From NCBI GenBank assembly GCA_949752745.1, contig OX457027.1:90169720-90233719 (forward strand): a DNA stretch of 64,000 nt, given 5' to 3'. The first letter of the stretch is position 1. Each line of letters begins with the position of its first letter. The DNA is from Protula sp. h YS-2021. Lineage: Eukaryota > Annelida > Polychaeta > Sabellida > Serpulidae. The notes below the pieces were generated by a model. The model worked only from the letters and a program-made list of their open reading frames with translations. It was not told the DNA's origin and made no database searches. The translations under genes and the position numbers were made by a program. Of this stretch, positions 1-11,336 are shown piece after piece.

Positions 1-40
1 TTTGTCCGGGCCACTTTGTTTACTAGGTACATGCCTTGAG

Positions 41-262
41 TGAAAGAATATATATTGTAGATTTGCAACGTCTTGGTTTCAGTTTGATCGACCAAAAATT
101 GTCAGAATGATAATAACAATAATAGTAATAATAATAAACGTATGTCTTATATAGCGCACTAATCAGGTAACCTGTTCTAGGCACTGGAAACTTCACACGG
201 TAAAAGAATTGATATTGTAGATTTCCAACGTCTTGCTTTCAGTTTGAGCGACCAATAATGTC
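41..262. repeat. Imperfect direct duplication, about 155-bp period
   Basis: Two copies of a roughly 65-bp segment lie at about 41-109 and 197-262. Both contain ATATTGTAGATTT, CAACGTCTTG and TTTCAGTTTGA. The sequence between them has no coding signal. The following 300-510 stretch is AT-rich with a (TA)n run near 350. Confidence 0.6.
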
Positions 263-517
263 CAAAATTACAGCTGTCTGGACTTAGGTGAATTACTGTT
301 GCCATTCTCAGTCTTGCTGGGGTATTCGCCGCCTTCTGTAAACAACATATATATATATATGTATGTATTATTTTTATTTAATAACTTAAGGTAGGCACGG
401 TAAATTACAATATTTCTTCGCGCCATGCACCAACCTTACGTATGACACGCTAGCCTTGAATCCTAAAACTGCAAAAGATTTAATCGTTTGGAGGATAGCA
501 TTTTTATGTCCCGATCT

Positions 518-2660
518 CAGGGTTCGTCCGAGAGTGCGTTTGCGCGTTATTTTTCACACCTTGAATCAGAAAAAACGCACGAAAATCGAGGCCGCGCGTG
601 TGGAAAACGCACGTAGGAAAAAGAAAACGCTGGAAAATCAAGGACGCGCATTTGCATTTTTTTAATTTGATTTTTTTTCTTACAGATTTTAAAGAGAAGC
701 CTTAACTCATTAATTCGGCCGCTCCACTGTTGAAAAAATGGTGCAAGAAATTAAGACGGCATTTATACAGTATTTTCTGTAAATTATATTCATGTTCAGG
801 GCCGTTTCAGGACCGGGGCCGTTTTAAAACGGCGCCGGTGCCATTTTGGGACCATATTCCAGGATTCAGAGGTCCCAAAACGGCGTCGCCGTGTTGAGAC
901 CGTCCGCGATTCGGCACAATAGCCGTTTTAGGACCATTATTGCCACCACGGCACCGGTGCCGTTTTAGGATCAGGTTTAAATTTACTTCATTTAAAAAGT
1001 TATTGCAATTAAGAGATTAAAATTCTTCTTCAGATGTGATTAGGACAAATGTCGATTGAAAGCAAACTTTTCCCAGTTTGGCAAACTTTGGTCAATTAAA
1101 TTAAATTAGTCATTGTTTTACTCATAGAATGTCCAATAAAATTGAAGTTAACTGATTTGCTCAACAATTTTACTCAAGTCTACTCAACATCGCCTAAAAT
1201 GGGTACATAAGGGCTTCACTAGTTTCGATCTACATATACTTAAAAAGCTATTAAGATGCGGTAAAATGGATAAATTTAAAGAAAAATGTGACAAAAAATA
1301 AAAGAACTTGAAAACTCAAAAACCTCCAACGCTATCAGTCGTGAGAAATATGACAGGATAGTAAAAGTACTTAAGAATGAGGAAACAGACAAACGTGTCA
1401 AGTCTCGAAAGGCTACAGACTGGTAAAAATTCAAGACGTGGGACTAGTTGATATTTTAGTCAAACCTGAAACACCCGAGGATAATAGACAAAGACATATC
1501 ATGGAATATAAAAAATAATACTTTATTGAACAGTAACTCCACAACGGCACTTCAGTACCTAATCCCCCGATGCCTCGCTAGTCTACTGGCAAGTTCTACT
1601 CCGGATTGCTTTATTGAAGACTAACAGACTCAACAACGGCGCCTCCTGCTTTATCCCCAAATACTCCCCTGATCTACTGACAGTTTCTACTCCGGACCTG
1701 CTGAATTTACTGCTTTCTGCAAATCAGTCTTAATCGCCTAATCTCACAAGTAACTGTCAATTACCTGGGGCACGTGTGCCGTTGTACTCTGCTTTAAAAT
1801 TGGCAATTTTCGGAGTACGAAGCGCAGTCTGCCCTCACTAATCATAATCCCAGGGCTCACGCATACACAGTCTTAATCTTCTTATCCCAAAAGTAATTGA
1901 CAATTGCGACTCGAGATAAAACATAAACATTGATATCAAAACATAAACAAATGAAAAAAGTGATTGAAAAGAGCTAAACAATTAAATAACATATGAAAAA
2001 TTAGACCTATAAAAATCGGTGGCAAAATGGTAGGGAGTGGTTGCAAAGTGGTCGGTGGCATATTGGTTGGTGGCAAAATGGTCGGTGGCAAAGTGACCGC
2101 TGGCAAAATGGTATGGACACCAGCTAACTCAGCGCATACATCAAATGAGCAACTCCACTTAATAAAATTGAGGACCAAAACAAATTGTGTAATCGTAGCG
2201 AATTGCAATTAACTTGACATTGAATTGTTGGCTTGTTAGCTTTCTAATGACGAACTGCAATTAGCTATTGCAACAGTAATAATGTGACAGTACAATTTGA
2301 ATAAACGTTAAGAAAAGTAAAATGTCCCTTTTATTTTGCTTCTTAAAACTGAACCGTAGTTTTAAAATGGCACATGCGCCGTCTCAAAACGGCGCATGTG
2401 CCATTTCATGACCTAGACGGTCTTAAAACGGCGCCGGTTCCAAAACGGCGCGTAACATTCATTTGGTTTTGCTTATGTTTTCACACGTGCTTCGTAGCAT
2501 CGAAGGGTATGAGAAGAAACTGCTCATACACTCGTTCGGACATCTACGTGTAACAGTGGCAAAACATATATACAAACGCGGACTTGAGAGAAAAAACGCA
2601 AAAAAAAAACGAGGGCGCGCGTTTTAAACACGCCACCAAGTGGTCCTAGGACGAACCCTG
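518..2660. mobile_element. Candidate non-autonomous hAT-like element with foldback interior
   Basis: A perfect 12-bp inverted repeat, CAGGGTTCGTCC, lies at 518-529 and 2649-2660. Next to each end is a purine/CG-rich subterminal region with GCGCGT motifs. Inside, a GC-rich zone of iterated CCGTTTTAGGACC-like units (797-975) faces a matching zone (2360-2452) rich in AAAACGGCGC. A CAGGG terminus is common in hAT elements. I see no transposase and no clean 8-bp target duplication (flanks cccgatct and caatctga), so this may be a composite. No host gene is visible in the interval. Confidence 0.5.
2015..2112. repeat. Minisatellite of about 20 bp
   Basis: Five to six degenerate copies of GGTGGCAAAATGGTCGGTGG lie in tandem inside the candidate foldback element. 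The short open frames on both strands here come from the repeat. Confidence 0.7.
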
Positions 2661-3764
2661 CAATCTGACTAGGTTAGGAATTGCATAGTGTTTTTGACTT
2701 GACCGTCCGCCCGTCCGTGAGTCTCGCTTTCCTTGTAAACACAATTCCGGCAAAGCCCATCGCCGGATTTCAATGGCACATGGCGTGAGTATTCATGTGG
2801 ATGATCTTTCGGGCTTCGTGCTCGCGGCTAGGCTTGGAGTATTTACAGTCCTCACTGTCGTGACGTCTAACTTGTGAACATGATTTCACCAAAGCCATAG
2901 AATGGATTTTGAGCGTACAAAGAAATGATAGAAAAAAAAACTAACAGTAACATGCAGTTTTCATAGGCCAAATTGAATGGTGCCCCCCCCCCCCCTATAA
3001 GCATATTCATAATGCGATCATATGTAAACAGAAAACACGTGTTTTCGGACTTGAAAGTGAAAAGAAAGTGGGTCACAATCAACTGCAACCGCCCTCGAAA
3101 TCGATAAATGGGTCATTACTGTGACGGTATTTACAGCACAGCCTGAAAACGAAACGTCATCTAATTACAAATGTCATAGAATTACGCCATTTGTGTATCT
3201 GTTGCGTTGTTATTTCGCGATTTGAGTTGAAATAGGTTACTTCCGTTGAACTGACAAAAATTAAGAAGAAACGTTCGATAGGGAGAAAATATTTGTTTAT
3301 GAGGCGGGCTTTTGAGGTTAATTCTTAAACTACGTGGATTTAAGGCATATAAATTAAAATGTATTATAACTGACGACAGAAAGGAAGGCATTTTTGAAGG
3401 TAAATATTTTAAAGGGTAAATTGTTCTTAATTTTACACACGTCCTTCGGGTGATTTTGTGTTCATTGATTTGAAATTAATAAAGATATAACTGATATAAT
3501 GCCGCGGCTGGGGGGGGGGGGGTATTACGTCAGAAATAATCATTACACTAGCAAATAAATACTTAATATTTATTTTCTTAAGTGCAAAAACCGAGTCAAA
3601 TATCAATGCTCGCTGACCACAGTACCGATTACGCGTCACCCCATCTGAGCACACTGAGTGCAAAAGTAGTGCGTGGTAAAATTTTGAAGAACGACATAAA
3701 AATAGCAAAAGTAGGCATATAATAAAAGTAATACATCATTCTGAGTGCGTACGATATTGTTTTT

Positions 3765-3905
3765 TTTAGGCCCCAACCCTTCGGATTTGGGTCTATAGGT
3801 TTGGGGTGTCCGTCTGTCTGTCCGTCCGTCTGTCCGTCATCGCTTTATATACCCCGATGAATTTGGGGGGCGGTTGGGGCCTGCTTGTGTTTCACAAATA
3901 CTTAC
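3765..3905 (+). repeat. Dispersed repeat, copy 1 of 2
   Basis: This roughly 140-bp block starts at AGGCCCCAACC and carries a (CCGT)n-like stretch. It ends at GGTTGGGGCCTGCTTGTGTT followed by TCACAAATACTTACTTGT. A second copy in the same orientation is at 31395-31545 in AMFR intron 1. The ends GGCCCCAAC and GTTGGGGCC are inverted repeats of each other, so this is probably a short MITE-like family. Confidence 0.65.
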
Positions 3906-4589
3906 TTGTTTCCTTCAGCCTACGGGCGTGCACGGAGCTACGGCTTCAGGCAAAGAAACAATATCGTACGCACTCAGAATGAAGTATTACTATTATATGA
4001 ATTGCTTAGATTTTTTCGACCTTGAGAGGTCAAGGTCACTGCCTAACTTAAATTTTTTACTTTCTTCACTGTCTAAAATTGACTCTTGTTCGTCTTGTGA
4101 AGCTACGTGGTGGAGTGGGTATCCAGACATTTTGTCGAAGTTTATGTGGGGTTGTTGAAACTAATTCAAAAGAAGTGAGTGGGGTTGTTGAAACAATTAA
4201 AAACAAAAACTCCTAAAAACGTTTTACTTCACCGTCCCCTTCACACATCAGCATCAAAATTTACAAACAATAGCTATGGCAAACTCGTCGAATTTCACAA
4301 GTCAAATATGAAGTTCATTTTTCGTTGACAATGTTTATCACAATATTGTCGAATTTTGCAATTTGCATCACTAGTTCATTCGCAAGTTAAATCATTAGTT
4401 CATTCTCGGTCATACCGGTGTGCCGGCTTCCAGCGAATGTTGTAGGCAATTCCTTCGAGGAATTCTGGTACAGTTTTCCGGTTGTCCACAATCAAGAATT
4501 GTAGTTGCAGAAACAGATGCAACAACAACTCAGGTCAGAGAAGGGATTAAACCCTTTCCTTTCCAGTACTGCGTTGCAATTGACAAGTA

Positions 4590-4730
4590 AATATTAACAG
4601 TTGTGAGAATGACTCTGGTCTGTGATGGGATCACGTCTCATTTCTTTTAAGTAGTTTGCAACTAACAAGTACAAATTGATAATAGTTGTAAGTATGACTC
4701 TGGTCTGTGATGGGATCAGACTTAAGAATT
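4590..4730. repeat. Tandem duplication, about 92-bp period
   Basis: GACTCTGGTCTGTGATGGGA occurs at about 4610 and again at about 4696, each preceded by GTTGT(G/A)AG(A/T)ATG. A weaker third relative lies near 4500-4560 (CAACTCAGGTCAGAGAAGGG). Confidence 0.6.
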
Positions 4731-4954
4731 GTACTTGAAAACAATGTAAAGGAATGGCTCAGGTTTCCAGAGATATTTGTGAAGAATTCTTTCCTCTGTT
4801 TGATTGCAATTTACTGCCAAAAACAGTACTTAGTAAAGAGCTTTGATTTGAGACACATTTTAATGTTTGAGTGAAAAATGTATTAAATTTTATTTTTATT
4901 AAGCAAAGAATCAAACCACCTTCCAATAAAATAGGCTATAAAGAAATTAAAAAT

Positions 4955-5060
4955 ATCGACAAAATGTCTCTAATATCACTTTCAACAACATGTCCCTCAA
5001 CAAAGTGTCTCTCGACAAAATGTCTTCGACAAACTGCCTCTCGACAAAATGTCGTGGATT
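4955..5060. repeat. 15-16-bp iterated repeat (TCGACAAAATGTCTC type)
   Basis: Six or seven degenerate copies of CGACAAAATGTCTCT stand in tandem just upstream of the foldback element at 5140. The array may be one end of another iterated-terminus element; I did not find its inverted partner. Confidence 0.6.
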
Positions 5061-5139
5061 CGGTGAAGTGCTGGGTAATCCAGCTAGATGTTGTCCAGCT
5101 GGGCAAACTACTAGGTGCTGTCTCTGGTATCTAGACAGA

Positions 5140-5740
5140 AGGGTATCTAGACAGAAGGGCCTTGGACATATGGGCCTTTCCCAAAAAGGCCTTTCTCAAA
5201 ACGGCCCAAAATGAAAAGTTGGACAAAAGGGCCTTGAGAATTTTTTCAAGGATTTTAAGTTTTAATTATTTAATAAAATATGTAATAAAATAACAAGTGC
5301 AAAAAAAAAAAACAAACTTCATTGTGTTTTTCAGATAACTGCCTTGATATTTTGTTTCGATTACTTCCCATCACACTCTTCAGATTTCCGAAGCACTGTG
5401 CCACAAAAGATAATCTCTGTCCTCTGTTTCGTTCCTCTGCACTGTGCTGTTTAAACACACGCGCTAATCGGGATGATGTTGGCGTATCAGTGTCTTACCG
5501 ATTTAAGAGGAGTTCTGAATTTGAGGTCTTTACTTGAACTGTGACCTTTTTTTTTTTTTAATCAATAAACTTTGTTTTTGGAGTTGTTATTTTATTACAC
5601 AAAAAAATAAAAATAATTTTGAGAACCATATCCAAGAAAAATTTCTCAAGGCCCTTTTGTTCAGCTTTTCATTAGGGCCGTTTTGGGAAAGGCCCTTTTG
5701 TCCAGGGTCCTTCTGTCCCGGATTCGTTGTCTCTATGCCC
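5140..5740. mobile_element. Foldback element B (iterated GGACAAAAGGGCC ends)
   Basis: The left arm (about 5140-5240) has repeated GACAGAAGGGCC, TTTCCCAAAA and GGACAAAAGGGCCTTGAGAA units. The right arm (about 5630-5735) is its inverted complement: TTCTCAAGGCCCTTTTGTTC, GGGCCGTTTTGGGAAAGGCC, and CTTCTGTCC. The 390-bp centre is unique AT-rich sequence without a credible ORF. The arms are about 100 bp each and internally repetitive, as in Foldback-type elements. Confidence 0.75.
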
Positions 5741-6303
5741 ACTGATATTGCGAGTGAAGCTGTGTTGTATTTACGAATGATGTTATATTCAGAAAGTTGT
5801 ATGGGTATGTTGAAATGTGAAAATGGCAGAATTTTTCTTTTTCATTTTTCTTTATAATTTAACCAAGCGAACATGCAGTCGAAGCGATACCTCCATTGGA
5901 AAATCCAAATGCATGAATTGATCTATTTTGAAGCTGATAAGATTTTGGTGACCTTTCGGGTTAGTTCCCGTCACCACTTGTCAAAGCTGAAAAAATCCGA
6001 TTGGAAAAAAAAATCATGATTTTTATTCTTTTGATTTAACAAAAATTCTTTTCATTTAATCAAACTGGAAAAAATGAAAGCAGAAAAAATACCAAGCTTT
6101 TAAGAGTTTATGCAGACAACGCTTTCTTGTAAGACATTGCTAACTACATTTATATTTGACAACTGTCCACAAATTCAATTGTCCAGATGTACAGATTCCT
6201 TTTGGATTTTCGCTGTTTGAAATGTCTCTGTCAAAATATCTCCACACAGGAGCAAGACGTCTCACAGACATTTTGGAGTTCGCAGTAATTTTTTCAATCA
6301 TAT

Positions 6304-6591
6304 TTTCAATTAACAACTGAGGAAGCAGTTATTTGGGGGATTCAAATACACCTTGCACGACGCGTAATACTGATACTTTGTTTGCAAGCACACGGGGTAG
6401 AGATATCCTTGACCAGCCCCGGAGTAGTTACAGCTACCGGCACTGGCCCTGTCGTAACCTGCTGCTAACCCGCTAATCCCCCACCTCCGAAGCTCATGTG
6501 CACTGATAACCGTAAGATTTGACCCGCTTTGTCCAAACAAAGCGGGCTTGCAAACGATTGCTGAGTGTCTTAAAGGCTTAATGACAAACAA
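6304..6591 (-). other. Cysteine-rich open reading island, unassigned
   Basis: On the minus strand a 93-codon frame is open and clearly more GC-rich than its AT-rich surroundings. Its C-terminal half has regularly spaced cysteines (SCNYSG, YPVCLQTK, ASCKVYL, NNCFLSC) and ends at a TAA. A possible acceptor (ACACTCAG) lies near its 5' end. It could be the last exon or an exon relic of a secreted protein. I do not recognise it, and no partner exon was found within several kb. Confidence 0.25.
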
Positions 6592-7964
6592 TTTTTAACA
6601 AAAAACAAATAATAAAACTGGTTCTTTTTTTTACCAGCCACTCAACCTTGAATGTTTTTTTTTTTTTTATGCGTCTTTCTGAAAAAGACTGGATGTGGAT
6701 GGGTGACCTGTCAAGCGGACTGAAGTTTCACCTTTGAGAGATATTCAAGGTCATTGTTTGGACTTTTTCGGTTTTAACACTGGTGTGCACTTGTGAACAC
6801 TCGTTTGCTTGAGTTTTTAGTAGAACTGGTATGAGTATTTATATGAATGAACTCTTGGGAACTTTCAACTCTAGGGCGCGGAAAGTAATGTTTTTCACCC
6901 CCCTAAAGAAGTAGTCGAATGGCCTGGCGTATAAATATCAAAATGAAAAAAAAAGAGCTGCACAGCGGACAGAACACTTTCACTGTATCCCAAAATGTAC
7001 TGCTTGCCTCGTATGTTTATATGAGAAGCACTTCAAGCGGTTCAAAGGTGCATTTTATAAAACATAAGTACAGCTTTATATCAGAACGTTTTATAAAACC
7101 AATTAGCTCATGCTCTGCGAGTGAGAAAACGAAATAAGAATTCTGGCCAATAAAAAACAAATCCGTGCCGGCCGGTTTTTCTCGATAAAAAGGCATGGAT
7201 ACGCACGGTAGCAAGTTGGTATGTGAGTTACCCTCCTCCCCTCCAGGCCATCAGACCTTTCGCAGTCCTGCCCGCTTGAGGGAGGCAGAGAGGTAGTTGG
7301 GGGGGGAGGCAGAACCAGAGAGGCAAATGCTACTTAAGATTAGACTCATAATTTAAGAGAATTCCTCCCAGAAAATTAGCTGCTATCAGTGTTGGCAAAT
7401 AAATACAGGTCGCAAGAATATATACCCCACGTATTTTTGATGATGTGCTTTGAATTCTGAATGATAAGATTTCACTTAACTTACTGATATGTTAAGATAA
7501 CAACAGAGACCCCTACTCATTGGCAGTATTAAATTTTTTCCCTTGCTTTTAAATATATAAAAATTGAGGGGACATAACTATGCTGTTCTTATTTTTGGCA
7601 TTCTAGTTTTTATTTATGAGTCGAAACTTTAGTGAGATTTTTTTTATCGTTATAATAGTCAAAATCATGCTTTGAAATTGTGTGTGATGAACATTCGCTG
7701 GATTCCTTCTTTAAATCCATGTGAATATTTAATGCCAGTGTCCTTGTGTTGCTGGAAGCACCAGAAGCGCAAACAGACAAATCAATCTGCTACACAAAAG
7801 AACTCAGTCATTATTCATCTGGTGCAATTGATTGAAAGATCCAGCCAAGCTCTTGTAGGTTTAATACAATATCGATTTTTCTTCGACAGCCTGTATAATG
7901 CTGGGCATGTTATTGTAAATTTACTGCATTGATAATACTTAGAGAAAATAATTAATGCCTGTTT

Positions 7965-8447
7965 GCCTGTCAAATCATCCAACAACGCATTACACGTGCC
8001 TGTAACGTCATCCACCAGCGCGGTACACGTGCCTGTGGTGTCATACACCAGATGGTACACGTGCCTGTAACGTCATCCACCAGCGCGGTACACGTGCCTG
8101 TGGTGTCATACACCAGATGGTACACGTGCCTGTGACGTCATCCACCAGCGCGGTACACGTGCCTGTGGCGTCATCCACCAGCGTGGTACACGTGTCTGTG
8201 ATGTCATCTACCAGCGCGGTATGCGTACCTATGACGTCATCCACCAGAGAAGTACACGTGTGTGACGTCATCTGCCAGCGCGGCACACGTGCCTGTGGCG
8301 TCATCCACCAGCGCTGTACACGTGTCTGTGATGTCATCTACCAGCGCGGTATGCGTGCCTGTGACGTCATCCACCAGCGCGGTACACGTGTGTGTGACGT
8401 CATGTACCAGCGCGGCAGACGTGCTGGGCAGCGTGCTTGAAGCTGGT
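7965..8447. repeat. 33-bp minisatellite carrying TGACGTCA
   Basis: About 14 units of the form GTCATCCACCAGCGCGGTAC + ACGTGCCTGTGAC. The unit length is divisible by three, so several frames stay open on both strands across the array. These look like 66-107 aa proteins but are repeat translation. Most units contain TGACGTCAT or a one-base variant. Confidence 0.95.
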
Positions 8448-8539
8448 CACGGATACACCTAAATTTAAGTACGCGACACCATGAACTTGATCCAGTTATC
8501 CCTATTTCAAATTAAAGGGCGTTCAAATTAAACGCGGTT

Positions 8540-8600
8540 CTGCAACAGTGAGAAATCTGATGTTTTTTTTTGTTTTTTTTTGTTTTTGTTTTTTTTTTTT
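8540..8600. repeat. Poly-T/G simple repeat
   Basis: T8-T12 runs separated by single G residues. Confidence 0.8.
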
Positions 8601-8957
8601 GCCTTAAATAGACCACTGGTATTTTGTAATAAAGAATGAAAAACAATTTAGCAGTATGTTTACTTAGCTGTTATCACAAGGAAAGTATACAAGCAATATT
8701 GACTTGTCTTCCACCTTTTGTCGATATTTCACAATTATGAAGCGTAACAACAGATTTGAAGTGATACATTTTTTTCATTGATTTCTGCGCCGTGCCACTC
8801 TCATCAAGATCGGTGTTCCAAAAAAGTATCCGATTTCTCTGAAAGGGATTGCCGAACGACTCAGTGGGCGTTAATTTTTTTATTTCCGTGATAAGTGACT
8901 TAATCTACTGCATTCGCTAATACTTGGGAAGTTTGTGTGAAAGTCAGTCCCACAGCT

Positions 8958-9030
8958 TACCACCCCGTGCTGGAGTCGAACTGAGAACTTTGGGATTACC
9001 ATGGCTCTAACCAACTGAGCTAACCGTCAT
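8958..9030 (-). mobile_element. tRNA-like sequence, probably a SINE head
   Basis: On the minus strand a good A box (GGTTAGCTCAGTTGGTTAGA) is followed after about 30 nt by a B box (AGTTCGACTCC). This is the internal RNA polymerase III promoter layout of a tRNA. The T stem (CTCAG against CCAGC), the anticodon stem and the acceptor stem do not pair well, so this is a tRNA pseudogene or the 5' end of a tRNA-derived SINE rather than a working tRNA. Confidence 0.6.
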
Positions 9031-9333
9031 CCGCATAAATACCCAGTTGATTTTGACTGACTGCAGAATTTTTATTTTAACCATTACTTTGAATAATATT
9101 AACTTAATCAAGTATTAACGAGTAAAGATGCAGTGGAAGTATTTAAAATCTATTGTTTCCCTGCCCTTAAGCTGAAAGTTATGTTATTATTTATTTATTT
9201 ATTTTATTTTTCGCTTGTTTGTGCATTTTAACACTCAAGATTCCACATTTTTAACCTGACACTTTTGTTTCTTTGTCATATTGGGGGGATTTTAAAAAGC
9301 GACGTGTGTTTGTATGCATGTAAAATTGTTGAT

Positions 9334-10229
9334 ATGCGTAAAAAGAAAACATCATTGGAAGCGTTGTTGATTTCTCAGGGGGCGGTATTGGTGTTGACGG
9401 CCTTGTTCGCGCTCTACGCCTACTTCTACTTCGATCGTCTGCATTTCCACGTGACTCATGGCTACGCGCACCTCGGCTATCCGCAAGCCCAGCATCAAGT
9501 TGGACAGCGCTATCTGCACGGTACGTGTGAATACGCTCACAAGTGAACGCTGAAATATAACAGTTGAAAATGTACATAGAGACTGCTTTAAAGCGCTGAA
9601 CCGGATGTGAGGTTTTTCGGGACACTGAACACCCAAAAAAATATCCTATTAAATATAAATTCACCTCACACTGCTGAAATCAAAGACACACAGGCTTAAA
9701 TGATGCATATTCAATTTTTGTGCCATTGAAATTATTAATAGGCTTTTCTGGAATATTCTGCCATAAAATATATAGTTCCTTTTTTGCTTCTGAATTTTTT
9801 ACTTTAAGTAATACTGTGTTTAATCTGTTTTATTTCACACAGGTGTGGGCACGGAGAAGGATCATCACACTGCTATGGAGTGGTTTAAGTAAATTCATAT
9901 TCTGTCCCCACAGATTGACTTAGTGACGTTGTCGTGTCTGGCGCTACAGACTGCTCTGTGACGTTGTTGTGTCTGTGAGAACAAAAACCTCAAGCAAATG
10001 AAGCCACAAACCATTAAAACTATCTGGATAAACATATATAATAGAGGATGCAACATATGATATTTTACCGAAAAAAAAAAAGCAATGAAAGTGTTCCTAC
10101 AAAAGTATTCATGTAATGCTGCCTCTGTTCAGACAATGACCTGTCATTTCATGTCTCTACGATTTGATAACAGACTTAAAAGCGTTTTCACAGAAAAAAA
10201 TAATTCAGTAATTTTTGTCTAGTTATTTA

Positions 10230-10262
<33 letters not shown>

Positions 10263-10902
10263 CAGGAAGGCGGCGGACCAGGGCCACCCCCACGCGTCAT
10301 ACAACTTGGCCATTGGGCACCTGAAAGGGTTAAGGAAGGACATGCTGCAGAAAGGGTGAGTGGGAGGGTGGCGCTCTTGTTAAGGGATAAAAATGAAATT
10401 AAATATGTCTTTCTTTTGAAGGAAAACTGTGAATGAAGTTAGAGATAAAAAGACAAAGTGCAGTAATTTTCTACTGTTTTCCCTTTTCTGGCGTATAAAA
10501 AGATGAAATAGCAGAAAAAATTGAGTTTGTCTTGATGTCAGATGCTAGTCATTTTACTTGTGACGTGAGTTTGGTGGTGTTTGTCACGTGACTGCCATGC
10601 TGCTGTCGTCGGGCGCATAGTGCGTGGTGTGATTTCCAAGTGTAAACCGAGCCTATATATATTTTCCCCATTCTGGTTCCGATGCGCATTTTGATCACGT
10701 GACTGGTGCGTGGTGTGGCGCTGCTCACTAGACTGGCATGTGTTGCTTGGTGCTGGTCACGTGACTGGCGCGTGTTCTTGATGCTGATCACGTGACTGCT
10801 TGCAGGGAACCGCACCGCCTGATCCAGCACGCGGCGTCGGAGGGCGTGGAGGAGGCACATAAGGTGCTCAACGAGATCTGCAGCAAGGGCTACTGTGAAT
10901 AA
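9334..10902 (+). CDS. Small membrane-anchored Sel1-like repeat protein (4 exons, 139 aa)
   Basis: Spliced model: 9334-9520, 9843-9888, 10266-10355, 10806-10902. All junctions are GT-AG, the phases agree (1, 0/2, 2) and the joined frame is 420 nt ending in TAA. Residues 1-5 are basic (MRKKK), 12-32 form one hydrophobic helix (signal anchor), and 46-121 hold two Sel1-like repeats. Motifs seen are AQHQVGQRYLHGVG, TAMEWFKKAADQGHPHASYN and LIQHAASEGVEEAH, with the alpha-alpha hairpin spacing of Sel1/TPR-like solenoids. The chain ends in CSKGYCE. Sel1 repeats usually act as protein-protein scaffolds, often at the ER (inference only for this gene). The start is the first ATG after an in-frame stop upstream of 9265; an unseen upstream exon cannot be excluded. 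I cannot name an orthologue. Both downstream acceptors are embedded in tandem repeats. Confidence 0.85.
10224..10263 (+). repeat. (TTGA)n microsatellite forming the exon 3 acceptor tract
   Basis: About eight TTGA units run directly into GACAG at the 3' splice site of exon 3 of the Sel1-repeat gene, in the place where the polypyrimidine tract should be. Confidence 0.85.
10555..10805 (+). repeat. Degenerate minisatellite with GTCACGTGACT units abutting exon 4 acceptor
   Basis: Six or so units containing (G/A)TCACGTGACTG followed by TGCGTG or GCGCGTG lie in the last 250 bp of the intron. The final unit reads GATCACGTGACTGCTTGCAG, so it contains the functional acceptor of the last exon. GTCACGTGAC is the consensus bound by bHLH-zip factors such as USF or TFEB; any regulatory role is speculation. 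Confidence 0.75.
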
Positions 10903-11336
10903 TGGCGTCACTCAGCCATGGGGGCTGGTCGGTTAGGGACAGCAGGCGATGCGCTTATACAAGATCAGTTTGGCAGAAGGGTTCAGATTTTCTTGCACTT
11001 CAAACTATAAATACTTTTTTTCTTTGTGAAGAACAAACACAGTTAGTGTTTAGAGCCTTTAGTTGACGAGATATTCTTGAATTTTTTTAATGTTGGTAAT
11101 GCTCTGCTTACAGTGTGTGGTTAACCCATTGATTACTCCACTTTTAACAGTTAAAATCATAGTACATATTATAAAAAATGATACAAAATTCCATGGAAAA
11201 TTGGTTAGGTGTCACAATTTAGTTGAGCCGTTGCGTGTGAGTTGTAATTCACAGAATATTTTTGTGCATTACAAGACAATGTTTCGGCAGCAACTTCTTT
11301 CGATAACCCCTTTTTCAATTTATTCCCGAAATAACG

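Noticed and set aside
517..2661. Clean 8-bp hAT target duplication
   Set aside because: Flanks cccgatct and caatctga do not match, so the element call rests only on the 12-bp inverted ends and interior symmetry.
8958..9030. Functional tRNA gene on the minus strand
   Set aside because: A and B boxes are good but T, anticodon and acceptor stems do not pair; kept only as a SINE-like sequence.
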